From Gallionellaceae bacterium (GTDB taxonomy: Bacteria > Pseudomonadota > Gammaproteobacteria > Burkholderiales > Gallionellaceae), in contig JAUYFR010000326.1 in assembly GCA_030690855.1 (NCBI GenBank), forward strand, positions 1-5,173: a DNA stretch of 5,173 bases, in the 5' to 3' direction. Positions 1 to 5,173 of the stretch are shown one piece after another. The position numbers and the translations under genes were made by a program. Each line of letters starts with the position of its first letter. The stretch's first letter is position 1. Under the pieces are notes generated by a model, which did not search any database, was not told the DNA's origin, and saw only the letters and a program-made list of their open reading frames with translations.

Positions 1-74
1 TTCAAATACTCAAATTCAAAGTCCTTGCTTCAGACTCATTTAGGGATTGGAAAATACTGAATGAATGAATGACG
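1..74. other. Short AT-rich stretch downstream of the glycosyltransferase
   Basis: No gene is supported here. It holds a run of TGAA units (TGAATGAATGAATGA at 58-72) and TTCAAA-like repeats at 1-20. No hairpin followed by T residues is visible, so the end of the leftward transcript is not marked. Rightward frames entering from the left edge stop at 58-60 and 66-68; one could be the tail of a convergent gene but is too short to judge. Confidence 0.4.
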
Positions 75-1151
75 CTACGAAGCCAGTAACTCAGCCAAAT
101 AAGTTGCGGCTTCATTCGCTCCAGTGGGGTGCGGAATTGGCGGCACGCCCTTCGACCAAACTTGTTGCAACAATGTATCCAAATTTCCCATTTCCAATTC
201 GGTACGCGGCACTTCTACACAGACACCCTGCTGATTCAGCCATTCGACCAAATAAGGCTCTTCCGGCCAATCGTGACGAGCCACATACAACACCGGCACG
301 CCCGCGCAGGCTGCCTCGGTAAATGTACCGTAACCAGGTTTGGTCAACACCGCATCACAAGAGGCTAGCACTTCACTAAACGACAAGCCAAAGCTATCAA
401 AGGCGCTAACGTCTTCACGCGCCACACCCCACACCGCTGGCACTAGCCAACGCACACCATCAATGCGTGGCCAACTTTCCATCGGCAAACGAAACTCCAT
501 GCCACCCATCGCCACCAACACTAATTTTTCTTTTCTGGCAGAGGGCAGTTGCGCATTAATTTTCGCTCGTTGATTCGCAGCCACTTTTGCAATCGGGCCA
601 ATGCTGCGAGTGTTCTGAAAATCAGGCATTGCCATACTCGGCTCAGGCTGCAAAAAGCATTGCGCACTGTTGTATGCAGCGACCATTTGCGCATGGATTT
701 TTTGACTCTCCTCATCGCGCACGCAGTAATGCTGATAGATGTCAGCCCAATCTAAACTACACATCCCTACCGCAGGAACGCCTGCCCTCTGCGCCGCCGC
801 AAGTGATAGATAGGGTACATTCGCAAAGAGTAGATCAGGCGCCAAGACTTGCATCGCTTGCGCTTCGCGCCGCACTTTATCTTCCCAGTCAACGTGAAAA
901 TTTCGATAGTTAGCTGCACTTTCATCCACCAGCACATCAACCGCATTCGCCATCGTCATGCCGAAATCAAACGCAACGGGGATATGCCGAAAATCACACT
1001 CAAAGCGCTGCCGCAAAATGGCCAGCGGTGCTGTTGTGCGCAAAGTAATGCGAAGAGAGGGAATGAGTTGCGCCAGTGCATTCACCACCGGCGCAGTTTG
1101 GCTGATGTGCCCGAAACCGTGAGAGGAAATATCAACCAGCAGGTGCCGCAT
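75..1151 (-). CDS. MurG/UGT-like GT-B glycosyltransferase, putative
   Basis: A 358-residue soluble protein that probably transfers a sugar from a nucleotide donor to an unknown acceptor in the cytoplasm. Seen: an N-terminal Rossmann-like start with HGFGH at residues 11-15, the glycine-rich acceptor-side loop typical of MurG-like GT-B enzymes, and a C-terminal donor-binding stretch at about 264-300 (CDAVLTKPGYGTFTEA, then GVPVLY and the acidic WPEEPY). This pairing also resembles the N-terminal, non-kinase half of plant L-arabinokinase; the GHMP kinase half is absent here. No signal peptide or membrane segment is visible. The ATG at 1149-1151 is preceded by GGGGTGAT, which pairs well with the 16S rRNA tail, and lies 11 bases after the cyclase stop, so it is probably co-transcribed and perhaps translationally coupled. 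The family assignment is fairly safe; donor and acceptor are unknown. Confidence 0.8.
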   Translation of the reverse strand: MRHLLVDISSHGFGHISQTAPVVNALAQLIPSLRITLRTTAPLAILRQRFECDFRHIPVAFDFGMTMANAVDVLVDESAANYRNFHVDWEDKVRREAQAMQVLAPDLLFANVPYLSLAAAQRAGVPAVGMCSLDWADIYQHYCVRDEESQKIHAQMVAAYNSAQCFLQPEPSMAMPDFQNTRSIGPIAKVAANQRAKINAQLPSARKEKLVLVAMGGMEFRLPMESWPRIDGVRWLVPAVWGVAREDVSAFDSFGLSFSEVLASCDAVLTKPGYGTFTEAACAGVPVLYVARHDWPEEPYLVEWLNQQGVCVEVPRTELEMGNLDTLLQQVWSKGVPPIPHPTGANEAATYLAELLAS

Positions 1152-1153
1152 CT

Positions 1154-1161
1154 ATCACCCC
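1154..1161 (-). promoter_or_regulatory. Ribosome binding site of the glycosyltransferase gene
   Basis: The minus strand reads GGGGTGAT directly upstream of the ATG at 1149-1151. GGTGAT matches the distal part of the full Shine-Dalgarno consensus AAGGAGGTGATC, which supports this start. The site starts only two bases after the TGA stop (1163-1165) of the upstream cyclase gene, so ribosomes ending there could re-initiate. Confidence 0.6.
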
Positions 1162-1162
1162 A

Positions 1163-2857
1163 TCAATACATTTGATAATTGTTGCGTCCACTTTCTTTGG
1201 CGCGGTACATCGCATCATCGGCACACTTGGTAAGCGTCACAATATCATCGGCATCGTCTGGATAGATCGCCCCTCCCACGCTGAAGGTGATGACCAGCTC
1301 CTTATCCAACACATAATGCGACGCCTCCATCGCAGCGATGATCTTCTGCGCCACATTCTCCGCATCCGCTCTAGCCTCCACCTCCGGCAACAAAATCATG
1401 AACTCGTCGCCGCCTTGGCGACATATCGTATCGGACTCGCGCACACAGGACTTCAAGCGCTCTGCCACAGATTGCAACAAGAGATCGCCCGCCAAATGTC
1501 CCATCGTATCGTTAATGGCTTTGAATTTATCCAGATCCAAAAACAACAAGGCGACCTTCTTTTCATTTCTACCCGCAATGACCACCGCATGTTTGAGCCG
1601 GTCTGCGAACAAACTACGATTAGGCAGCTTGGTCAACGCGTCGTAATGTGCGAGGAACTCAATCTTCTGTTCCGCCGCCTTGCGTTCGGTAATATCGGAA
1701 AAGAGCGATATGTAATTAATGATTTCACCCTTGCTATTTTTCACGACGCCAATGGACAGCCACTCCGGATAAAACTCTCCGCTCTTTCGTCGATTCCAAA
1801 TTTCGCCCTGCCATTGCCCAACCTCATTGAGGCTGGCCCACATGGTCTGGTAGAAATCCGGCCCTTGCTTCCCTGAACTCAGTATTTTTGGATTTCCCCC
1901 CATCACCTCGACCGCTTGATACCCAGTGATCTCAGTAAATGCAGGGTTGACCGCCACAATGTTTTTTTCCGCATCGGTGATGAGAATCGCTTCGCCGCTG
2001 CCATGAAACATCTTGCTAAATAGTTCGAGACGTTCGGTCGCATGTTCGAGATTGCCAAGGAGCACATTGAAGGCGCGCGCCATCTCGCCGATGTCCGGAT
2101 TTTTCTCATCCACGTCGGCGCGTTTGGAAAGATCATTCTCGCGCTGTATCTCCGTCATCGCGATCTGCAATTTCTTCACCGGCTCAGCGATGTGCCTGAC
2201 GATGAGGACACGCACAAACCAAGAGATAATGATGGAAAGGAATATTTGAATGGCGATGTGCCCAGCCCACAGCCATTTCTTGATCTCCTGCAACACTGCA
2301 TTTTCTTTAGTCAGATCGATAACAACACTGGCGACACCGATGACGCGTCCCTTCTCGGCCACGTGACAGGAAAGGCAATTGGTGCCTCTAAAATTCTCCA
2401 TTGCGATGAATGGCACCACTACGCGCAACAGCGGTACGCCACCGTCCACATCGACGCGATCAAAACGCACCTTCCCGGTTTTCAGCACTTCGCGATCCAC
2501 ATCATCGAAAACCTGCTCTTCCGGTAGTCCCGCACCGAACTGAGCAACCACACTCTCCCCGCGAATGATACGTAACTCTTTGACCCCCGCCGACTGCTGC
2601 ATCTTGCTCAACAACATCTTGCGATTCGCCGGATCACCTATCTGCCCGGTCAACATCAGCATGTTCATGCCATTGATCAGACCGTCCGCCGTCTCCTCGG
2701 CTCTTGCCTCGGCAGAGGTCGTGATCTGGTCTTCAAAACGCGCCACGACCCATTCCATCGACAGGAAAAACAGGACGATCAGCGAGCCTTGAATCAAGAT
2801 ATGTAACTTCTCCTGAACACCCAAGCCGTGCCATTTTTTTCTGATGCTACTTAACAT
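1163..2857 (-). CDS. Membrane diguanylate cyclase with periplasmic c-haem sensor, HAMP, PAS and GGDEF domains
   Basis: A 564-residue inner-membrane sensor that should make c-di-GMP from two GTP. Domains in order: TM1 about 18-39; periplasmic sensor about 40-195 with one c-type haem motif CLSCH at 161-165; TM2 about 196-219; HAMP about 218-275; PAS about 280-392, ending in the usual DITERK linker; GGDEF about 400-560. The cyclase looks active: DALTKLPNR at 406-414, metal-site Asp441 in FLDLDKFK, NDTMGH at 449-454 with Asp458, and an intact GGDEF at 482-486. The inhibitory I-site RESD (473-476) lies the canonical five residues upstream, so product feedback is expected. There is no EAL domain. 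The layout recalls the Geobacter periplasmic haem-PAS sensors GSU0935 and GSU0582, suggesting redox or small-ligand sensing. The gene starts 44 bases after the orn stop behind a strong GGAGGAGG. Function class is very sure; the signal is not known. Confidence 0.95.
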   Translation of the reverse strand: MLSSIRKKWHGLGVQEKLHILIQGSLIVLFFLSMEWVVARFEDQITTSAEARAEETADGLINGMNMLMLTGQIGDPANRKMLLSKMQQSAGVKELRIIRGESVVAQFGAGLPEEQVFDDVDREVLKTGKVRFDRVDVDGGVPLLRVVVPFIAMENFRGTNCLSCHVAEKGRVIGVASVVIDLTKENAVLQEIKKWLWAGHIAIQIFLSIIISWFVRVLIVRHIAEPVKKLQIAMTEIQRENDLSKRADVDEKNPDIGEMARAFNVLLGNLEHATERLELFSKMFHGSGEAILITDAEKNIVAVNPAFTEITGYQAVEVMGGNPKILSSGKQGPDFYQTMWASLNEVGQWQGEIWNRRKSGEFYPEWLSIGVVKNSKGEIINYISLFSDITERKAAEQKIEFLAHYDALTKLPNRSLFADRLKHAVVIAGRNEKKVALLFLDLDKFKAINDTMGHLAGDLLLQSVAERLKSCVRESDTICRQGGDEFMILLPEVEARADAENVAQKIIAAMEASHYVLDKELVITFSVGGAIYPDDADDIVTLTKCADDAMYRAKESGRNNYQMY

Positions 2858-2860
2858 GCC

Positions 2861-2868
2861 CCTCCTCC
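2861..2868 (-). promoter_or_regulatory. Strong ribosome binding site of the diguanylate cyclase gene
   Basis: The minus strand reads GGAGGAGG followed by GGC and the ATG at 2855-2857. The upstream GGAGG sits six bases before the start codon. It is the best Shine-Dalgarno sequence in the window and fixes the cyclase start. Confidence 0.8.
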
Positions 2869-2901
2869 GTGTCCGCTATGCTGCGGGCTATCGCCGAACA
2901 A

Positions 2902-3447
2902 TCACAGCTTGATGAAATGCTCACGGTAATGCTTCATCTCGTCGATTGATTCGTAGATGTCTGCCAAGGCTTCGTGTTTGCCGTGCTTCTTCACGCCCTT
3001 AGCCATTTCTGGCTTCCAACGGCGGGCTAACTCTTTCAAAGTACTGACATCGAGATTGCGATAGTGGAAATAGTCTTCTAGTTTGGGCATCCAACGCGCC
3101 ATAAAGCGGCGATCTTGGCAGATGGAATTGCCGCACATCGGTGAGGTTTTTGCGGGGACGTATTCTTTGAGGAAAGCTAAAAACTGTTCTTCTACTTGCG
3201 CATCGTCAAAGGTCGATGCCTTCACCCGATCAATCAAACCTGACTTGCCATGCGTCGATTTATTCCATGCATCCATCGCCTCCATCACGCTATCGGGTTG
3301 ATGCACTACCAGCGTTGGCGCCTCCACAATCGTGTTCAAATCATTATCGGTGATGACCATCGCCACTTCGATAATGCGGTCAGTCTCAGGCACTAAGCCC
3401 GTCATCTCCATATCCAACCAGATCAGGTAATTTTGATTTTGTGCCAT
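2902..3447 (-). CDS. orn: Oligoribonuclease (3'-5' exoribonuclease, DEDDh family)
   Basis: This cytoplasmic enzyme degrades very short RNAs, above all dinucleotides, to mononucleotides. It is also the main enzyme removing pGpG, the linear product of c-di-GMP hydrolysis, in many proteobacteria. The 181 residues equal the E. coli Orn length, and every catalytic residue falls at the E. coli number: Asp12 and Glu14 in WLDMEMTGL, Asp112 in CQDRRF, His158 and Asp163 in HGKHEALAD. The ATG at 3445-3447 has a modest AGGG nine bases upstream. It is the first gene of the leftward cluster and is followed by the diguanylate cyclase, so makers of c-di-GMP and removers of its end product sit side by side. 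It is divergent from the M48 protease gene. Nothing suggests damage or transfer. Confidence 0.98.
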   Translation of the reverse strand: MAQNQNYLIWLDMEMTGLVPETDRIIEVAMVITDNDLNTIVEAPTLVVHQPDSVMEAMDAWNKSTHGKSGLIDRVKASTFDDAQVEEQFLAFLKEYVPAKTSPMCGNSICQDRRFMARWMPKLEDYFHYRNLDVSTLKELARRWKPEMAKGVKKHGKHEALADIYESIDEMKHYREHFIKL

Positions 3448-3536
3448 AATTCGCCGCCCTATTTATTGATTAAATGTGTGGCGCGTATTGTGGCACAACA
3501 CCCCACTTTCTTGGCAGGCACTTTAACGAAAACTCA
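3448..3536. promoter_or_regulatory. Divergent control region between orn and the M48 protease gene
   Basis: These 89 bases must hold the start signals for both directions. For the leftward operon a possible promoter is TTGTGC (3493-3498), an 18-base spacer, then TTTAAT (3469-3474), giving a leader of about 15 bases before orn. The -10 box is good (5 of 6) and the -35 weak (3 of 6). For the rightward gene TATTGT (3486-3491) is a possible -10 for the start at 3537, but no -35 at proper spacing is clear. The boxes are read by eye from consensus; only the presence of divergent promoters somewhere here is well supported. Confidence 0.4.
3488..3498. repeat. Perfect 11-base palindrome in the divergent promoter region
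   Basis: TTGTGGCACAA is a perfect inverted repeat with five-base arms around a central G. It overlaps the proposed -35 box of the leftward operon and the proposed -10 box of the protease gene, so a bound dimeric regulator could affect both. It could also be chance: one such short palindrome is not rare. Confidence 0.35.
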
Positions 3537-4790
3537 ATGACGACCTCTTTATTCAGCACTCTATTCCTTGTAGCCGTTGCACTCAGCACCTTCACCAAGC
3601 TCTGGCTAGCACGCCGTCAACTCAATCATGTGAATGCGCGCCGCAGCGAAGTGCCTGCCGCTTTCTCTGAAAAAATTGATCTCGCTTCTCACCAAAAGGC
3701 CGCTGACTACACCACCGCAAAAACTCAATTTGCGTTGCGCTCAATCATGTTTGATGCTGCACTATTATTAGCTTTCACCTTGGGAGGCGGCATTCAGCTC
3801 CTCAGCAACTGGTCTCTCAGCACTTTCGACAACACGCTACTGCAAGGCATGAGCATCATCGTTGCGGTGCTCGTGATCAGTTCAATTTTAGAAATGCCGT
3901 TCGGCCTTTACAGCACCTTTGTCATCGAAGCGCGCTTTGGCTTTAACAAAATGACGATTGGCTTGTATCTACAGGATGCCCTCAAAGGCTTATTGCTAGG
4001 CGCAGCACTCGGCCTACCGCTGTTATTTGGCATACTTTGGCTGATGGAAAAAATGGGCAGCTATTGGTGGGTTTATGTTTGGGCGGTATGGATTACTTTT
4101 AACTTGCTGCTGCTCTTTATCTATCCCACTTTCATCGCCCCGATCTTTAATAAATTCCAACCGATGCAAGATGAGGCCGTTAAATCTCGCATCGACGCCT
4201 TGCTCAATCGCTGCGGCTTTACCTCCAGCGGTTTATTCGTGATGGATGGCTCCAAGCGCAGTAGCCACGGCAACGCCTATTTCACCGGCTTCGGCAAAAC
4301 CAAACGCATCGTGTTTTTTGACACGCTACTGCAACGCCTAAGTCCGGCGGAAATTGATGCCGTGCTGGCGCATGAGCTTGGTCACTTCAAACATCGTCAC
4401 GTCATCAAGCGCATTGCCTTCACCTTCGCCATCAGCCTTGGCTTTTTGTGGCTGCTCGCTCAGCTCATGCAAGCAGACTGGTTCTATCAAGGCTTGGGCG
4501 TAACAACCCAATCCACCGCGTTAGCGCTTCTGCTATTTTTTATGGCACTACCGCCCTTCACTTTTTTACTGCAACCGCTCGGCTCTTACTATTCGCGCAA
4601 GCACGAATTCGAAGCCGACCGCTATGCCGCCCAACAAACCAGTGCTAATGATTTAAGCTCTGCCTTAGTTAAACTTTATTCAGACAACGCTAAAACATTG
4701 ACGCCAGACCCACTGTATGCGACCTTTTACGAGTCGCATCCCCCCGCTTTAGAACGTATCGCCCATTTAAAACAGACCTCCACTCAATGA
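3537..4790 (+). CDS. M48 family zinc metalloprotease, Ste24/CAAX prenyl protease 1 type
   Basis: A 417-residue integral inner-membrane protease. Relatives cleave membrane proteins: Ste24 trims prenylated CAAX peptides in eukaryotes, and bacterial members are thought to serve membrane protein quality control. Seen: seven likely helices at about 4-25, 71-90, 104-125, 148-170, 177-199, 292-311 and 328-348, as in the Ste24 barrel; the zinc motif HELGH at 279-283; and the third ligand Glu357 in EFEAD, with FYESHPPALERI near the C-terminus as usual. An in-frame ATG at 3474 would add 21 residues, but they are Cys/His-containing and not hydrophobic, lack a ribosome site and overlap the proposed promoter, so I chose 3537, although its own ribosome site is weak too. 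The stop overlaps the hsdM start by four bases. The bacterial substrate is unknown. Confidence 0.93.
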   Translation: MTTSLFSTLFLVAVALSTFTKLWLARRQLNHVNARRSEVPAAFSEKIDLASHQKAADYTTAKTQFALRSIMFDAALLLAFTLGGGIQLLSNWSLSTFDNTLLQGMSIIVAVLVISSILEMPFGLYSTFVIEARFGFNKMTIGLYLQDALKGLLLGAALGLPLLFGILWLMEKMGSYWWVYVWAVWITFNLLLLFIYPTFIAPIFNKFQPMQDEAVKSRIDALLNRCGFTSSGLFVMDGSKRSSHGNAYFTGFGKTKRIVFFDTLLQRLSPAEIDAVLAHELGHFKHRHVIKRIAFTFAISLGFLWLLAQLMQADWFYQGLGVTTQSTALALLLFFMALPPFTFLLQPLGSYYSRKHEFEADRYAAQQTSANDLSSALVKLYSDNAKTLTPDPLYATFYESHPPALERIAHLKQTSTQ

Positions 4791-5041
4791 ACCAGCAAGC
4801 ACTGTCATCTTTCATCTGGTCTGTCGCTGACCTTCTTCGCGGCGATTACAAACAATCAGAATATGGCAAAGTAATTTTGCCTTTTACCGTACTACGCCGA
4901 TTAGATTGTGTGCTTGATCCTACAAAAGTAGCAGTTCTATCCGAACTTGCCGATAAGCAAGCCGCCGGACTAAATCCAGATCCTTTTTTACTCAGAAAAT
5001 CAGGGCATCACTTCTACAACACCTCGCCTTTAGATCAGTAG
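4787..5041 (+). pseudogene. hsdM: Truncated type I restriction-modification methyltransferase subunit, N-terminal fragment
   Basis: The 84 residues are the helical HsdM N-terminal domain: FIWSVADLLRGDY at 9-21, SEYGKVILPFTVLRRLD at 24-40, then DPFLLRKSG and FYNTSPLD up to residue 83. In intact relatives the NTSPLD motif runs on with Leu and a lysine-rich helix, and the whole protein is about 500 residues or more, with the SAM-binding and NPPF catalytic motifs later. Here the codon after Asp83 is Gln, then TAG, so homology ends near base 5037 and no catalytic part remains: the fragment cannot methylate DNA. The start ATG overlaps the protease stop (ATGA) and has no clear ribosome site, so it would rely on coupling. 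Most likely the gene was broken by an insertion or rearrangement; the rest of hsdM, and hsdS and hsdR, may lie beyond the window. Confidence 0.88.
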
Positions 5042-5053
5042 TGTCCGGTTTAA

Positions 5054-5173
5054 TTAAGACGTGCCGACGGCAACGTCAACATTGACAAGGGTTCCAAGCG
5101 ATTCATGTGTGTCCACGATTTGAATTTCAGCACGAACATTTGCGATCATTCCAAGTTTAGAGAACTTGGGGTG
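5054..5173 (-). CDS. C-terminal end of an unidentified minus-strand reading frame, cut by the window edge
   Basis: On the minus strand one frame is open from the window edge for 39 codons to a TAA at 5054-5056; the other two minus frames stop early. An internal ATG would give MIANVRAEIQIVDTHESLG and on to NVDVAVGTS. I do not recognise the sequence. It could be the tail of a transposase or passenger gene of the element that broke hsdM, or chance: 39 open codons are not unusual. Orientation facing into the junction fits a gene ending near an element terminus. Confidence 0.3.
   Translation of the reverse strand, partial: HPKFSKLGMIANVRAEIQIVDTHESLGTLVNVDVAVGTS
5058..5077. repeat. Imperfect hairpin next to the hsdM break
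   Basis: GACGTGCC and GGC-A-ACGTC can pair as an eight-base stem with one bulged A and a three-base GAC loop. Read leftward it is followed by TTAATTAAACC, so it might weakly terminate the minus-strand frame, though there is no proper run of T. It could also be a subterminal structure of a mobile element. It lies inside the last codons of the minus-strand frame. Confidence 0.25.

Larger units (their letters stand above)
5038..5173. mobile_element. Foreign DNA after the hsdM break, possibly the end of an insertion element
   Basis: Homology to HsdM stops within GATC at 5034-5037, and the sequence turns at once to AGTAGTGTCCGGTTTAATTA, which has the look of an insertion-sequence terminus running into non-coding AT-rich DNA and then a minus-strand reading frame that ends close to the junction. 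No transposase motif and no second terminus lie in the window, so the element cannot be named, and a simple recombination junction would look the same. Confidence 0.35.

Noticed and set aside
3..68. A plus-strand frame of 21 codons from the left edge to a TGA at 66-68, possibly the tail of a convergent gene
   Set aside because: It is too short and has no recognisable motif; a second frame is also open to 58-60, so there is no basis to choose.
58..72. Tandem TGAA repeat as a possible phase-variable tract
   Set aside because: It has fewer than four units and lies outside any supported coding region or promoter, so slippage control is unlikely.
1172..1876. A 234-codon frame on the plus strand, antisense to the diguanylate cyclase
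   Set aside because: It lies wholly opposite the GGDEF/PAS coding region, shows no recognisable domain, and is explained by codon bias of the real gene on the other strand.
2042..2527. A 161-codon plus-strand frame opposite the HAMP and periplasmic part of the cyclase
   Set aside because: It is Asp/His-rich with no family signature, as expected from the reverse reading of the cyclase gene; no ribosome site was seen.
2858..2901. Possible terminator between orn and the cyclase gene
   Set aside because: Only short stems are possible (for example CCGC/GCGG with a six-base loop) and no T run follows, so read-through is expected.
3532..4790. ACTCAATGA occurs at both the protease start (3532-3540) and the hsdM start (4782-4790), hinting at a duplicated insertion target
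   Set aside because: A nine-base match containing a shared ATGA start is easily chance, and a target duplication would not be expected to bracket an intact housekeeping gene.

Overview
The window looks like a piece of a betaproteobacterial chromosome. The base composition is about half G+C. The oligoribonuclease has exactly the E. coli length and catalytic numbering. A divergent oligoribonuclease / M48 protease pair fits what I recall of betaproteobacterial chromosomes. The single-haem sensor cyclase and the type of HsdM N-terminus also fit a respiratory environmental betaproteobacterium. This placement is inference from protein flavour; no marker gene in the window fixes the genus.

Layout. 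A leftward cluster of three genes fills bases 75-3447 and reads, in order of transcription, orn (oligoribonuclease), a membrane diguanylate cyclase with a periplasmic c-type haem site plus HAMP, PAS and GGDEF domains, and a MurG/UGT-like glycosyltransferase. The gaps are 44 and 11 bases with no terminator between them, so this is probably one operon. An 89-base divergent control region (3448-3536) separates it from a rightward gene for a seven-helix Ste24/CAAX-type M48 zinc protease (3537-4790). The protease stop overlaps (ATGA) the start of a type I restriction-modification methyltransferase gene, hsdM, of which only the first ~83 codons are present. Homology to HsdM stops abruptly near 5037. 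The remaining ~136 bases look like foreign DNA, possibly the end of a mobile element, with a minus-strand reading frame open to the window edge.

How the genes may work together. The cyclase makes c-di-GMP in response to a periplasmic haem signal. Orn removes pGpG, the linear breakdown product of c-di-GMP. The glycosyltransferase could be an output or simply a neighbour. The right end is a junction between a housekeeping block and accessory (defence or mobile) DNA, where a restriction-modification gene has been inserted and then broken. I see no CRISPR array, tRNA, rRNA or complete transposase.
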